A stretch of 64,000 nucleotides of DNA from Deefgea chitinilytica (GCF_016881405.1 NZ_WOFE01000001.1:620001-684000), one strand, 5' to 3'. Shown: positions 10,190 to 20,309, counted from the stretch's first letter. Notes: a model not told the origin generated them from the sequence alone. Program-made: numbers and translations.

Positions 10190-11107
10190 ATGAGCGATGA
10201 TTCTCAAAGACCAATTGTAGTCAAAAAAATAAAAAAAGGCGGCCATGGTCACCATGGTGGCGCTTGGAAAATCGCCTATGCGGATTTTGTGACGGCGATG
10301 ATGGCTTTTTTCTTACTGATGTGGCTATTGGGCTCAGTCTCTAAAGGTAATTTAAAAGGTATCTCTGATTTTTTTAATAATCCGCTTAAAGTTGCAAATG
10401 CTGGCGGTTCTGGCTCTGGTGATTCTAATTCAGTCATTCAGGGGGGAGGTAATGATATTACTAAGCAAGCGGGACAAGTCAAAAAAGGCGATCCTCCAGT
10501 TCAAACCGAAGCGGCTCAAGATAAAAAAAGATTAAGCGAATTAAAGCAAAAATTTGAAGCGTTAATGAATGATAAAATTCGTGATAATTCAAAATTAGGG
10601 CAGTACAAAGAGCAAATTAAATTAGATATGGTAGCTGAGGGGTTGCGGATTCAAATTGTGGATGAGCAGAATCGCCCCATGTTTAAGTCTGGTAGTTCTG
10701 AATTAGAAAACCATGCCCATGCTGTTTTACAAGAAATAGCTCAATTATTAAATGAAGTACCTAATGCTGTTTCATTGGCAGGTCATACCGATGGCACTCA
10801 ATTTGCTGGCGGTGCAGCGGGATTTACTAATTGGGAATTATCTTCTGAGCGGGCTAACTCATTAAGAAGAGAATTAATCCTTGGTGGTTTTGTTCCTGGA
10901 AAAGTACTTCGTGTTAACGGTTTCGGTGATGTAATTCCATTGGATAAAAACAATGTTTATAACCCGATTAACCGCAGAATTAGTATTGTTGTATTGAATA
11001 AAGAGGCGGAGTCTGATATTCGCAAGCTGGCAGGGCAGACTGAAGGACTTTCGGTAACTGGGCCTGCTGATGGTTTTGTTAATCCAATTCAGCAGCCAAC
11101 ACAGTGA
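10190..11107 (+). CDS. motB: Flagellar motor stator subunit MotB
   Basis: Stator subunit that anchors the motor to peptidoglycan. The 305-residue protein has a basic N-terminus, one membrane helix with the proton-carrying aspartate in AYADFVTAMMAFFLLMWLL, a linker, and a C-terminal OmpA-like peptidoglycan-binding domain (about 165-285) with LAGHTDGTQF and NWELSSERANSLRREL. It follows motA and its stop touches the start of the next gene. Confidence 0.96.
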   Translation: MSDDSQRPIVVKKIKKGGHGHHGGAWKIAYADFVTAMMAFFLLMWLLGSVSKGNLKGISDFFNNPLKVANAGGSGSGDSNSVIQGGGNDITKQAGQVKKGDPPVQTEAAQDKKRLSELKQKFEALMNDKIRDNSKLGQYKEQIKLDMVAEGLRIQIVDEQNRPMFKSGSSELENHAHAVLQEIAQLLNEVPNAVSLAGHTDGTQFAGGAAGFTNWELSSERANSLRRELILGGFVPGKVLRVNGFGDVIPLDKNNVYNPINRRISIVVLNKEAESDIRKLAGQTEGLSVTGPADGFVNPIQQPTQ

Positions 11108-11835
11108 TGCGTGTTTTCAGTACTATGCCACAGTGGCTGATTTTTGGTGTTATTTCTTTTGCTTCCCTGTTGGCATTGTTTGTTTTTAATTCATTTTTAA
11201 ATGGATTGATTGCTGTCTCAATTGTTGCATTTGGCGCATTTCTTTTGGCTGTTTATTTACATGACGGAGCATGGTGGAGATGGATACACTTGGCTTTTAT
11301 GCCATTAGTTGTATTTTTCTTGCAGTTTGATATTTCACCTAATTGGTATTTGCTAATCCTTGTTTTGTCTTGGTTGATTTTTGGCAAAGTCATGGTTTCG
11401 CGTGTTCCTTTGTATCTCAGCAATCAGAAGGCGCTATTCCAATTGGCAGAGAGTATTCCTCACGGCGTACAATTTCTAGATGTTGGCGCAGGTACTGGGA
11501 AGGTTTTGCGCTACTTAGCGGCAGCAAGGGCAGATTTGTCTTTGTCCGGAGTAGAGCACGCGAGTATTCCATGGCTGTGGGGTAAACTCAGGCTACCTGC
11601 TTCAGTTCGCTGGCTGCACAAGGATTATCAAACAATCGATTTTGCAAACTATGACTGCATTTATGCTTTTTTGTCACCAGTGGTTATGTCTGATATCTGG
11701 TCACAAGTTCGCTCTCAAATGAGGCCAGGTAGTCTTTTTATTAGTAATACTTTCGTTGTTCCTGGGGTTGCTCCGGATCAAGTGATTGAATTGAACGACT
11801 GGAAAAGCGGCAAGCTTCTGTTATGGCGAATGTAA
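11107..11835 (+). CDS. Membrane-anchored class I SAM-dependent methyltransferase-like protein
   Basis: Roughly the first 85 residues form hydrophobic membrane segments. They are followed by a Rossmann-type methyltransferase core with motif I FLDVGAGTGKVLRYL at about residues 118-132 and an acidic strand end SGVEHAS. The substrate is unknown; the membrane anchor suggests a lipid, quinone or membrane-protein substrate, but that is inference. The ATG at 11107 shares one base with the motB stop (a GTG three bases earlier is also possible), and the 3' end overlaps the next gene by 13 bases, so the four genes from motA onward look like one transcript. Confidence 0.75.
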   Translation: MRVFSTMPQWLIFGVISFASLLALFVFNSFLNGLIAVSIVAFGAFLLAVYLHDGAWWRWIHLAFMPLVVFFLQFDISPNWYLLILVLSWLIFGKVMVSRVPLYLSNQKALFQLAESIPHGVQFLDVGAGTGKVLRYLAAARADLSLSGVEHASIPWLWGKLRLPASVRWLHKDYQTIDFANYDCIYAFLSPVVMSDIWSQVRSQMRPGSLFISNTFVVPGVAPDQVIELNDWKSGKLLLWRM

Positions 11836-13223
11836 AATCAACTGCTCATCATGCTTGGCTCCAGTTTTGGGAGCGACGCGCAATTCCTATCTTGCAGGAG
11901 TCTCGTAATCAGCTGATGGGGATGATGCGACGTGCCGAAATCATCCGGCCTGCAGAGGTTGCGGATGTCGTGGCGCGCGATCCTTTGCTGACCGCACAAA
12001 TTTTGCGCATGATTAATCAGCGTGAACGTACTAGCTTGTCATCTGATGTCGTTGCGATTGAAGCGGCGATTATGTTAATTGGTGTTGCACCGTTTTTGGA
12101 ACGATTTGCTCGCGCCCAAACGGTTGAGAGCTTAATGCTGCCTGCACACCAACATGAATATGGCAATTTGTTACGCTTAGTCTTTGAAGCTAGATTGGCT
12201 CGTCGTTTAGCGAGTTTTTACGCTAACAAACGATTTGACGCTAAATTGGGTGAAATTCAAGCGGCTGCAATGCTGAGTCATATTGCAGATTTATTGTTGA
12301 TTGTATCTCCTTTTTTGGAGGAGAAAGCCCCGCAAGTCGCTGCTGATGTACCGGAGTTATTGTCTTTGTGGCAAATTCCAGAGCCGATTCAGGCATTGGT
12401 GCGCACAGATGCGGAACCTTCAACCCGCAGCGTGTTGCAACATGCGGTGGTGCCTTTGGCGCGTTTGCTGGCAAAGGGGTGGTGGCAAGATGATGTGCAA
12501 CAGAAGCTAACGACAACAGCTGCGGTGCTTAATTTGCCGTTTGAAGAAGTTTGGTCTTTCCTCACGAAGCAGTTGCTTGCGTTCACCAGAAAAGAAGGCC
12601 GTAGCAATCAGCTGTATTCTCCAGCGCGTTGGCTTGCGATGTTGCCAGGTGAATGGCCTAAACCCACTATTGCTAAAGCTAGTTCGCAGTTTGACGCTAA
12701 TGTGATTGTGAAAGATGTGCTTGCAGAACGGATGCAGGCATTGCATTTGGCTGGTATACAAGGGGCTCCGACAAATCAAGTGATGACACTCGCCGTGCGT
12801 GCTTTGTCTGAGGGGCTGGCAATGCAGCGAATTGCCTTTACTTTGTTGATGGCTGCTGAAAATGCTTTGCGTGCACGGTATGTACAGGGCGTTGCACCGA
12901 CGGATTCTTTGCAAACGCTAAAAATTTCGCTCGAGAAGCAGCATGTTTTAACCAAATTGTTGCAAAAGCCACAGAGCTTTTGGTTGAATGCTGCAAATTA
13001 TGCGCAGTTTGCGCCACATTTACCCGTTGAGTTGGTTGAACAAATTGGGGCGAAAAGCTTTTGCGCTATGTCGATTTTTGTTGGCGACAAACCCGTCGGC
13101 CTGATTTATGCAGATTGCGGCTTATCGGGTGAGGTGAGTGAATTTCACTATCAGCATTTTAAACAGATATGTCTTTTGGCAAGTAAAGCATTAGCGCACA
13201 ATGCACGTCGAACTTCAGTGTGA
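11823..13223 (+). CDS. HDOD domain protein
   Basis: The N-terminal half (about residues 20-230) matches the HDOD fold, a helical relative of HD phosphohydrolases usually found in signalling proteins: VADVVARDPLLTAQILRMIN is the typical start. The C-terminal half (about 300-460) looks like a degenerate GAF-type sensor, with ALSEGLAMQRIAFTLLM and the end SIFVGDKPVGLIYAD. No GGDEF, EAL or HD-GYP catalytic motif is seen, so this is probably an adaptor rather than an enzyme. It overlaps both neighbours slightly, which suggests cotranscription with the methyltransferase before it and the rRNA methyltransferase after it. Confidence 0.85.
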   Translation: MANVKSTAHHAWLQFWERRAIPILQESRNQLMGMMRRAEIIRPAEVADVVARDPLLTAQILRMINQRERTSLSSDVVAIEAAIMLIGVAPFLERFARAQTVESLMLPAHQHEYGNLLRLVFEARLARRLASFYANKRFDAKLGEIQAAAMLSHIADLLLIVSPFLEEKAPQVAADVPELLSLWQIPEPIQALVRTDAEPSTRSVLQHAVVPLARLLAKGWWQDDVQQKLTTTAAVLNLPFEEVWSFLTKQLLAFTRKEGRSNQLYSPARWLAMLPGEWPKPTIAKASSQFDANVIVKDVLAERMQALHLAGIQGAPTNQVMTLAVRALSEGLAMQRIAFTLLMAAENALRARYVQGVAPTDSLQTLKISLEKQHVLTKLLQKPQSFWLNAANYAQFAPHLPVELVEQIGAKSFCAMSIFVGDKPVGLIYADCGLSGEVSEFHYQHFKQICLLASKALAHNARRTSV

Positions 13224-13228
13224 CATCA

Positions 13229-14002
13229 ATGGAAATTATCACCTCTACTCAAAATGCCGGTTTTAAGCAGGCATTCAAGTTACTTCAAAATCGTCGTGAA
13301 CGAATCAAAACCAAACAAACAGTGCTAGATGGCAGTCATTTATTGGCCGCATGGCTTGATGCTGGGCGGCAGCCAGTTCGTTTGTTTGTGGGGGAGGATA
13401 GCGTTTATCGTGATGAAATTCAGTCTTTACTGGCCCGCAGTCAGTGCCCAATTAGCTATTTATCGCCAGCTTTATATGCTCAGTTGTCGGAGTTGACTAG
13501 TGCCAGCGGTGTGCTTGCGCTGATTGATATCCCTGAGCCGAATCCTCCAAAACACAGTGGCTTGGTTTTGTTACTCGATGGCGTGCAAGATCCTGGCAAT
13601 GTCGGGGCTATTTTGCGTACCGCTCAAGCTGCGGGTGTTGAACAGGTGCTCTTGTCTGTCGATTGCGCGGACGTCTGGTCGCCTAAAGTGCTACGTGCCG
13701 GAATGGGGGCGCAAATGGTGATGCCGATTGTCGAGCGTGTTGACTTAGTCGCTTTTGCCGATCAATTTGAGGGGGAGGTGGCAGCCACGATTTTAGATGG
13801 TGCTGTTGATTTATATGCGGCACAGTTTGCAGCTTCGCTCGCTTTAGTCATGGGCTCGGAGGGCGCGGGGGTTTCTGCAGCGCTGGCGGCAAAGGCAAGC
13901 CTACGTATCAAAATTCCAATGACCGAAGGGATTGAGTCTTTGAACGTAGGCCATGCCGCTGCTATTTGTCTGTATGAAATAAAACGACAGAGGATGATGT
14001 AG
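13229..14002 (+). CDS. TrmH/SpoU-family RNA 2'-O-methyltransferase
   Basis: SPOUT-fold methyltransferase that probably methylates a ribose in 23S rRNA (RlmB/TsnR-like). Three family motifs are present: LLLDGVQDPGNVGAILRTA, LVMGSEGAGVS and IPMTEGIESLNVGHAAAICL, the last forming the trefoil knot. An N-terminal substrate-binding domain (about 1-95) fits the RlmB-like subgroup. The start is uncertain: ATG 13229 is listed, and a GTG at 13220 overlaps the previous stop and would add three residues. The exact rRNA position cannot be told from the sequence. Confidence 0.9.
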   Translation: MEIITSTQNAGFKQAFKLLQNRRERIKTKQTVLDGSHLLAAWLDAGRQPVRLFVGEDSVYRDEIQSLLARSQCPISYLSPALYAQLSELTSASGVLALIDIPEPNPPKHSGLVLLLDGVQDPGNVGAILRTAQAAGVEQVLLSVDCADVWSPKVLRAGMGAQMVMPIVERVDLVAFADQFEGEVAATILDGAVDLYAAQFAASLALVMGSEGAGVSAALAAKASLRIKIPMTEGIESLNVGHAAAICLYEIKRQRMM

Positions 14003-14008
14003 GTATTT

Positions 14009-14041
14009 GTCTGTAATTCTTGTTTTTCAATGACTACAGAC
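14009..14041. terminator. Inverted repeat between convergent genes
   Basis: GTCTGTA and TACAGAC form a perfect 7-bp stem with a 19-base loop between the converging ends of the rRNA methyltransferase and the carbonic anhydrase. There is no clean T-run on either strand, so termination is only a possibility. Confidence 0.3.
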
Positions 14042-14049
14042 GAATACGG

Positions 14050-14838
14050 TTAGTTGCTATCCAGTACTGCACGTTGTTGTAGGGACTGGATCGGGCGGGC
14101 ATTCATTGGAAATTCTTTCTTGAAGCGAGCGATCTGTTTGGCAGAAATCTGCAGTGGGTTTTTGAGGATGAGCCAGCGTACCCCTTCGCTGCAAGGTGGG
14201 GTAGTGAGGGAGCCCATGAGTGTCCAGTAACTACGGTTATTAGGTAATAAATCGCTAACGTTATATTTGATTTGATCATATCCTCGCGTTTCATTGTGAT
14301 TGCTTGGCATTTTTTCCCAGAATTTTTGGATGATTTCGTTGTCGCTACTGCCTTGATTGATTAATAAGGCGACCACGGCTAATTGTCCGGCGTCATTTTT
14401 ATGTACTAAATGAGCGACCATTGGGTAACGCTGTCCGCCAATGGCTTCTTCGCTGGGCGTGTGGAAATGAAATTGTAGTAATTGATAGCGGTCTGTGCCA
14501 ACGATGAGGTAGCTGCCTGGGTCGTAATTGAGCTGAATGGTGTGCCCGTTGTTTTGAATGCTGGTTTTAGATTCTTGATATTGAAATTGCAATGGGTCTA
14601 AATCTTGAGCGTAGGCTTCGGTAATGTTGACTGGTGATTGTTGTTTGCCTGTGCTGCATAAGCCGAATTCCGCCTTCATTGAGCCCCAATTACTCGGCCC
14701 TGTTTCTCCTTCATAACTCCAATGACTTGGATCATGAGCGGTTTTTTTGCTGTGGGATTTTTCGCTCGCGATAGTGAAGCTGGTCGCGGCCATTAGAGAT
14801 AAAGAGATGATTAAAGCGCGGCTGGTAGGGTGCATCAC
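14050..14838 (-). CDS. Periplasmic alpha-class carbonic anhydrase
   Basis: Zinc enzyme interconverting CO2 and bicarbonate, exported to the periplasm by an N-terminal signal peptide ending near SFTIAS. The mature domain starts with HWSYEGETGPSNWG, then QQSPVNI, and the zinc histidines lie in LLQFHFHTPSEE and MVAHLVHK. TTPPCSEGVRWLIL is the conserved active-site strand. At 262 residues it has normal length. It stands alone on the minus strand, divergent from the next gene; a TATAAT at 14933-14938 in the 130-bp gap may serve the plus-strand gene, without a clear -35. Confidence 0.95.
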   Translation of the reverse strand: MMHPTSRALIISLSLMAATSFTIASEKSHSKKTAHDPSHWSYEGETGPSNWGSMKAEFGLCSTGKQQSPVNITEAYAQDLDPLQFQYQESKTSIQNNGHTIQLNYDPGSYLIVGTDRYQLLQFHFHTPSEEAIGGQRYPMVAHLVHKNDAGQLAVVALLINQGSSDNEIIQKFWEKMPSNHNETRGYDQIKYNVSDLLPNNRSYWTLMGSLTTPPCSEGVRWLILKNPLQISAKQIARFKKEFPMNARPIQSLQQRAVLDSN

Positions 14839-14969
14839 AGAACTCCGATTTGAATTGAATTGCCGAGTGAGTTCAGCATAGAAAAAGCAGCATCGATTTG
14901 CTTTGATTTAGATTTATTTTTTTGTCACACGTTATAATCGTCACATTATTGAAATTCTTAAATTGAACA

Positions 14970-15479
14970 ATGACGCTCGCAAAAATTGATGGGCCTGCTT
15001 TCTTTCGCGATACAATCCCATTCGCTTGGCAGCAAGGTGTTGCGCTTGCGAATGACTGGGAAATGAGCCGTTATTTGCACGTACTCGCTGATTTTGAGCA
15101 AGTTCACGATTATGTCGATGATCTACCGCATTCACAGAATGCCAAAACTGATTTGATGCTGCTTTGGTTGGCGCGCTCGTTGAATCAAGCTCTACCAACG
15201 CAGACTTCGGCAGTCTTTGGTTTGGAGCACGTCATTTGGCAGTCGCCGCATCGATTGCCGATTGCGCAAGAGGGCGTTGTGGCATTTTGTTTGTCCGCGC
15301 AGTTTCCTTTTTTATTGCAGTTTCCTGCCAAAATAGTGTCGTGTATGGCAAGCGAAGCCGGTTTTGAGGTGACTGCTGCGTGGCAGACTATGAGTCCAAT
15401 ATTGCAAGATAGTTTTGAAAAAACAATTTTCCGTTACCATCGGCGGCATATTCATCAACTTCGTGAGCGGAAACCATGA
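14970..15479 (+). CDS. Probable atypical PilZ-type cyclic di-GMP receptor protein
   Basis: A 169-residue soluble protein. The pattern of an N-terminal leucine-rich helix, a [13 protein letters not shown] helix, a strand block with [13 protein letters not shown], and a C-terminal VFR-HRR type ending ([16 protein letters not shown]) recalls the atypical PilZ family reported as cyclic di-GMP receptors in xanthomonads and pseudomonads. This is recognition by pattern only. The classical RxxxR and DxSxxG motifs are absent, as is usual in that subgroup. It overlaps ung by 4 bases, so the two are probably cotranscribed. Otherwise it would be a conserved hypothetical protein. Confidence 0.5.
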   Translation: MTLAKIDGPAFFRDTIPFAWQQGVALANDWEMSRYLHVLADFEQVHDYVDDLPHSQNAKTDLMLLWLARSLNQALPTQTSAVFGLEHVIWQSPHRLPIAQEGVVAFCLSAQFPFLLQFPAKIVSCMASEAGFEVTAAWQTMSPILQDSFEKTIFRYHRRHIHQLRERKP

Positions 15480-16153
15480 GTTGGTGGTCAAGTATTCCGA
15501 TGGCATGGCAGGCGCCGTTGAGTGAGGTATGTCAAAGTCATGCCCTCATGCAGTTGGCTGATTTTTTGCAGCATGAGTTTCATGCCGGCAAGCGGATCTA
15601 TCCCCCGCAAGAGTATTGGTTTCGAGCGTTAGAGTTGGTTGCGCCTGAACAAGTCAAAGTCGTGATTTTGGGGCAAGACCCTTATCATGGGGTTGGTGAA
15701 GCTAATGGCTTATCATTTTCTGTGCCTGATGGCGTAAAAATTCCTCCCTCTTTACGAAATATTTGGCAAGAACTTGCGCGAGATTTAGGTATTAATCCCC
15801 CGCAGCATGGCAATCTAACAGGATGGGCCGAGCAAGGCGTATTATTGCTCAATACGTCGCTCACGGTTGAGGCTGATAAAGCAGCTTCTCACGCTAAAAA
15901 AGGCTGGGAAGTGTTGACGGATGCCATTATTTTGCATCTTTCACAATCTCAATCTGGGCTGGTGTTTATGTTATGGGGTGCGCATGCACAAAAGAAAGTG
16001 CCCCTGATTGGTACTCAGCACTGCGTGTTGCACTCGGTACATCCATCACCGTTGTCCGCCTATCGTGGATTTATTGGTTGTGGTCATTTTTCGGCGGCAA
16101 ATACCTATTTGTTGCAGCAAGGTAAAAAAGAAATTGATTGGGGTAGGGTATGA
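15476..16153 (+). CDS. ung: Uracil-DNA glycosylase
   Basis: Family 1 UDG, which removes uracil from DNA at the start of base excision repair. The 225-residue length is normal. [18 protein letters not shown] holds the water-activating Asp, and [11 protein letters not shown] is the leucine-loop motif that flips the base out. The start overlaps the upstream gene (ATGA) and the stop overlaps the ROK kinase start. Confidence 0.97.
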   Translation: MSWWSSIPMAWQAPLSEVCQSHALMQLADFLQHEFHAGKRIYPPQEYWFRALELVAPEQVKVVILGQDPYHGVGEANGLSFSVPDGVKIPPSLRNIWQELARDLGINPPQHGNLTGWAEQGVLLLNTSLTVEADKAASHAKKGWEVLTDAIILHLSQSQSGLVFMLWGAHAQKKVPLIGTQHCVLHSVHPSPLSAYRGFIGCGHFSAANTYLLQQGKKEIDWGRV

Positions 16154-17028
16154 ATTTATTAGCCTTTGATATTGGCGGCACACAAATTAAGTACGGAATT
16201 GTGAGCAATGCGGGCGAGGTTTTATCAGCAACTGTCGTAGATACCCCAAAGTACGCAGGTGGTGAGGCTGTGATTGAGCTCCTACGCGAATTAACCCGTA
16301 CGATGATGTCTCAGCATGTGATTGCGGGTATTGCGATTAGTACTTTTGGTCTCGTTGATGCCTATAGTGGCCTGATTTTAGGCGCAGCAGAGGCTGTGGA
16401 AGGCTATGCAGGTACTTCACCGAAGGCCGCCTTAGAAAAAGAATTTGGCTTGCCTGTGAGTATTGATAATGATGTTAACTGTGTGGCCTTGGCTGAAGGA
16501 TGGTTAGGTGCGGCACAGGGGGCTGCGCATTATATTGCCATTGCTATTGGCACGGGCATCGGTGGTGGGATTGTGTTAAATCATCAAATTTACCGAGGTT
16601 CGCGCGCAGCGGCTGGCGAATGGGGTTATATGAAGATCGCCGGTGTGATTTGGGAAGATCATGCATCAATGCGCGGTTTATTGGCGGCGGCGAATGTAAA
16701 AATGCAAAATCAATTTGCCAATGGTCGTGAGGTGTTTGCTGCCTATGATGCACAAGATCCAGTAGTTAGTGCGGTTGTTAAAGATTGGTTTAAATTATTG
16801 GCAACAGGGATTGCAAATTTAATTTACGCATTTAATCCCGAACGGGTTGTGATTGGTGGCGGCATTAGTGCGCGCGGTACTGCTTTTTTGCGTGAATTAA
16901 ATATGGCAATTAATGCTGAATTATTGCCTGATTTTCAAGGTATGACTGACATCGTGCTCGCAAGTGCTGGTAATCATGCCGGCATGATTGGTGCTGTGCG
17001 TAATTGGTTGCAATCGAATAAATATTAA
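16150..17028 (+). CDS. ROK-family sugar kinase, probably glucosamine or N-acetylglucosamine kinase
   Basis: ATP-dependent hexose kinase: [13 protein letters not shown] is the N-terminal phosphate loop, [14 protein letters not shown] the catalytic Asp block and [13 protein letters not shown] the ROK signature. The cysteine zinc motif of some ROK proteins is missing, and the catalytic region reads AAGEWGYM instead. The gene lies 32 bp before a GH9 glycosidase, which suggests it phosphorylates the sugar that enzyme releases; by analogy with vibrio chitin clusters this would be glucosamine or GlcNAc. Substrate assignment is inference. Confidence 0.8.
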   Translation: MNLLAFDIGGTQIKYGIVSNAGEVLSATVVDTPKYAGGEAVIELLRELTRTMMSQHVIAGIAISTFGLVDAYSGLILGAAEAVEGYAGTSPKAALEKEFGLPVSIDNDVNCVALAEGWLGAAQGAAHYIAIAIGTGIGGGIVLNHQIYRGSRAAAGEWGYMKIAGVIWEDHASMRGLLAAANVKMQNQFANGREVFAAYDAQDPVVSAVVKDWFKLLATGIANLIYAFNPERVVIGGGISARGTAFLRELNMAINAELLPDFQGMTDIVLASAGNHAGMIGAVRNWLQSNKY

Positions 17029-17060
17029 GAATAAATTAAATTTCGCCTAAGGATAGTCTA

Positions 17061-18752
17061 GTGAATTTCTTATTTAACCACATTGGTTTTGCGCCATCAG
17101 CGAATAAAGTAGCGCTGATTGAGGCGCCAGTAGATCAGCTCGAAGGCAAAACCTTCACTGTATTTGATGCGAATACCCGACATGCGGTGTTTCGTGGCGC
17201 AATTCATGCCCGCGGCATGGTTGCTAAATGGAAGAATTGGCATTTTTGGGCTGCTGACTTCAGCGAGTTCACTCAAGTTGGCGAATATTTCATTGTGATC
17301 GATGAGATGCATCCACCATTGGTTTCTCATCGTTTTGCGATTGGCGATGATTTATTTGCTGGGCAAATGCTGTCCGATATCGTGCATTACATTAAAGGTC
17401 AACGTTGTACTGGTATTTATAACATCGCAGATTTATCGCGTCCGAAATGGAATTCGGATGAGCGTCGCGATGTCAGTGGTGGCTGGTACGATGCATCGGG
17501 CGATTGCTCAAAATATTTATCGCATCTGGCATTTTCGCAATACATGAATCCGCAACAAACACCACAAGTGGTGTGGAATTTGATTGATGGGCATTCACGC
17601 TTGCCGCAGCAATTAAAGTGGTTTGACGAGCGGATGATTGATGAAGCCCTGCATGGCGCGGATTTCTTGGTGCGGATGCAAGACCCTGCCGGCTATTTCT
17701 ATATGACTGTATTTGATCAATGGAGTAAAGACGAGAATCGCCGTGATATTTGCGAATACAAAACGCAAAAAGGCGATAAATACGCTACGTATCAAGCCGC
17801 ATATCGTCAGGGCGGTGGGATGGCGATTGCTGCATTAGCTCGTGCTTCGCAATTATCGCGTGATGGCGAAGGTTTTACTCGCGCTGATTATCTACTCGCA
17901 GCAAGTCGTGGTTTTGCCCATTTAGAGCAACACAATATTGAGTACCTTGGTGATCAAACCGAAAACATTATTGATGACTATTGCGCTTTGTTGGCGGCGA
18001 TTGAATTATTGAATGTTAGCGAAGACGCCGTTTATGCTACGGCAGCTGAAGTTCGCGTCAACAATATCTTGGCTCGGCAAGATGCAGAAGGTTGGTTCCG
18101 CGCCGACGATAAAGGTGAGCGTAGTTATTTTCATGCCGCCGAAGCGGGTTTGCTTTACATTTCGCTGATGCGTTTTATTGAGGTGTGGCCAGAGTCCAAT
18201 CTGGTAGGCGCAATTCGTACCGCATTACGTAAGGCATATCAGTTTGAATTGAAAATTACATTTGCTGATGTAAATAATCCTTTTGGGTATCCGCGTCAAT
18301 ACGTTAAGCATAATGGCTTAGCTGGTAATACCCAGTTCTTTATTCCGCATCAAAATGAATCGGGCTATTGGTGGCAAGGTGAAAATGCGCGCTTAGGTTC
18401 GATTGTGGCTGCTGCCGCGCAGGCTCGTCATTTGTTTGCTGATGACGCAAAGTTCGTGGCAGACCTTGCGCGCTACGAGCAAGCATCACTCGATTGGATT
18501 TTGGGTGCTAACCCTTATGATGCGTGCATGTTGCAAGGTTGGGGCCGTAACAACCCGCGTTATGAACCTGGCTTTTATAATGCGCCAGGTGGGGTTTGCA
18601 ACGGTATTACCAGTGGCTTTGACGATGAAGACGATATCGATTTTAAAACGGCTGAGGTGGCGACGATGGCCAATAGCTGGCGTTGGACTGAGCAATGGAT
18701 GCCACACGGCGCTTGGTTATTCTTGGCGCTATGCCATCGCATTCAACACTAA
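17061..18752 (+). CDS. Glycoside hydrolase family 9 protein, probably an intracellular exo-glucosaminidase
   Basis: 563 residues with an N-terminal cellulase Ig-like (CelD_N) domain (about 1-95) and an (alpha/alpha)6 GH9 catalytic domain. DVSGGWYDASGDCSKYLSH contains the paired catalytic aspartates; DWILGANPYDACMLQGWG and YNAPGGVCNGITSG are typical C-terminal GH9 blocks, and the general acid Glu is probably the one in KTAEVATMANSWRW. No signal peptide is seen, so it should act in the cytoplasm on imported oligosaccharides. Known GH9 enzymes of this subgroup in vibrios release glucosamine from chitosan-type disaccharides; a cellobiose-active enzyme is the alternative. Confidence 0.85.
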   Translation: MNFLFNHIGFAPSANKVALIEAPVDQLEGKTFTVFDANTRHAVFRGAIHARGMVAKWKNWHFWAADFSEFTQVGEYFIVIDEMHPPLVSHRFAIGDDLFAGQMLSDIVHYIKGQRCTGIYNIADLSRPKWNSDERRDVSGGWYDASGDCSKYLSHLAFSQYMNPQQTPQVVWNLIDGHSRLPQQLKWFDERMIDEALHGADFLVRMQDPAGYFYMTVFDQWSKDENRRDICEYKTQKGDKYATYQAAYRQGGGMAIAALARASQLSRDGEGFTRADYLLAASRGFAHLEQHNIEYLGDQTENIIDDYCALLAAIELLNVSEDAVYATAAEVRVNNILARQDAEGWFRADDKGERSYFHAAEAGLLYISLMRFIEVWPESNLVGAIRTALRKAYQFELKITFADVNNPFGYPRQYVKHNGLAGNTQFFIPHQNESGYWWQGENARLGSIVAAAAQARHLFADDAKFVADLARYEQASLDWILGANPYDACMLQGWGRNNPRYEPGFYNAPGGVCNGITSGFDDEDDIDFKTAEVATMANSWRWTEQWMPHGAWLFLALCHRIQH

Positions 18753-18770
18753 TCGCAACGAGGTTTGAGT

Positions 18771-19772
18771 ATGACTATTGTAGTTACGGGTGCTGCTGGT
18801 TTTATTGGCTCAAATATTATCAAAGCGCTCAATGAGCGCGGTGAAACCGATATTCTGGCCGTTGATGATTTAAGCAAAGGCGATCAATTTCGCAATTTAG
18901 CCGATTTAAAAATCGCGCATTATTTAGATAAAACGGATTTTATCGAAGAGCTTGCTGCGGGAGCCTTTGATGGTGCGATTAGCGCCATCATTCACCAAGG
19001 CGCGTGCTCAGATACGATGGAGCACAACGGCAAGTATATGATGGATAACAACTATCAATATACGCTGACCTTGTTTGAATGGTGCCAAGCGGAGGAAGTG
19101 CAGTTCTTGTACGCCTCATCTGCTGCGACCTACGGCAATGGCGAGAATGGCTTTATTGAGTCTCCTGATTGTGAGCAGCCGTTGAATGTGTACGGCTATT
19201 CAAAGCTATTGTTTGATCAAGTTTTGCGTACCCGAATCGCCAATGGCGAAATTACAGCGCAAGTAGCAGGCTTTCGCTATTTTAATGTGTATGGTCCGCG
19301 TGAATGGCATAAAGAACGCATGGCCTCGGTTGCCTTCCATCATTTCAATCAATACCAAGCAACGGGTAAGGTGAAGTTGTTTGGCGAGTATGGTGGCTAT
19401 CCAGCAGGTGGTCATACTCGTGACTTCGTTTCGGTTGAAGATGTCGTGAAAGTGAATCTTTGGTTTTTAGATAATCCAGAAGTCTGTGGTATTTACAATG
19501 TGGGTACGGGGCATTCGCAGCCATTCAATGATATTGCGATCACTGCGGTCAATACCTGCCGTGAGGCTGCGGGTTTAGCGACTTTATCGCTTGATGAAAT
19601 GCTGGCAGAAGGTATTTTGGAATATATTGAATTCCCTGATGCACTCAAAGGCAAGTATCAGTGCTTTACGGAGGCAGATTTAACTTTGCTGCGCGAAGCT
19701 GGGTACAGCGAGAAATTTTTAACGGTACAAGACGGTGTTCGTCGCTATGTGCAAGCGTTATTAGCGCAATAA
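18771..19772 (+). CDS. hldD: ADP-L-glycero-D-manno-heptose 6-epimerase
   Basis: NADP-dependent short-chain dehydrogenase/reductase that makes the heptose donor for the LPS inner core. The start is set at ATG 18771, which has a GAGG ribosome site seven bases upstream (a TTG at 18765 is in frame), giving 333 residues. [10 protein letters not shown] is the dinucleotide loop, [11 protein letters not shown] a subfamily block, and [10 protein letters not shown] the catalytic YxxxK. It follows the GH9 gene closely but belongs functionally with LPS synthesis. Confidence 0.95.
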   Translation: MTIVVTGAAGFIGSNIIKALNERGETDILAVDDLSKGDQFRNLADLKIAHYLDKTDFIEELAAGAFDGAISAIIHQGACSDTMEHNGKYMMDNNYQYTLTLFEWCQAEEVQFLYASSAATYGNGENGFIESPDCEQPLNVYGYSKLLFDQVLRTRIANGEITAQVAGFRYFNVYGPREWHKERMASVAFHHFNQYQATGKVKLFGEYGGYPAGGHTRDFVSVEDVVKVNLWFLDNPEVCGIYNVGTGHSQPFNDIAITAVNTCREAAGLATLSLDEMLAEGILEYIEFPDALKGKYQCFTEADLTLLREAGYSEKFLTVQDGVRRYVQALLAQ

Positions 19773-19844
19773 GTTAAGCTTCAAAGCGGGTTGAAGTTTG
19801 CATATACTAAGTGATCGGAATATTGAATTAATTGGGTGGAGTAG

Positions 19845-20264
19845 ATGATGCGTAGCCTGACTATATTGCTGTGTTTTTTGGCGTTTGGTGCACAAGCTGA
19901 AGTGTATAAATGGATTGATTCATCGGGGCGGGTACAATTTTCGGATCAGCCGCCACCTGCCTCGCAAGGTAAAGCGCAGCGCATGAATTTAAATGAAAGT
20001 CGAGTGACTACTGTGTCTGCCCGTGCTGCTGCATCGCAAGCATCGTCGGTGCAGGCACAAGTTCAGCCCTCTGCTCCCCCCACTAAACCGCCTCGTGATG
20101 AAGCTGCTTGTGCCGCAGCAGAAAAGCGCCTTTCTTTTTTGAAAAATGCTAATTTGTTCAAGCAAGTGAGCAACGACCAAGGCAAAGTCGAATTTTTGCC
20201 TGCAAAGCAGCGTGAGCAAGAAATTGTTGAGAGAACTGCATTTATTGAGAAGAACTGCCGTTAA
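19845..20264 (+). CDS. DUF4124 domain exported protein
   Basis: A 139-residue secreted protein: a signal peptide ending FGAQA, then the DUF4124 core EVYKWIDSSGRVQFSDQPPP, a proline/alanine/glutamine-rich linker, and a charged helical C-terminus with two cysteines. DUF4124 proteins are widespread in beta- and gammaproteobacteria and their job is not known. A second ATG three bases downstream is an equally good start. It has its own upstream gap of 72 bp containing a CTTCAA/TTGAAG hairpin at about 19780-19797. Confidence 0.85.
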   Translation: MMRSLTILLCFLAFGAQAEVYKWIDSSGRVQFSDQPPPASQGKAQRMNLNESRVTTVSARAAASQASSVQAQVQPSAPPTKPPRDEAACAAAEKRLSFLKNANLFKQVSNDQGKVEFLPAKQREQEIVERTAFIEKNCR

Positions 20265-20309
20265 TTCGGTTGTTAAGTATTTAATTAACTAGGTTTTGTT
20301 GAGTGTAAT

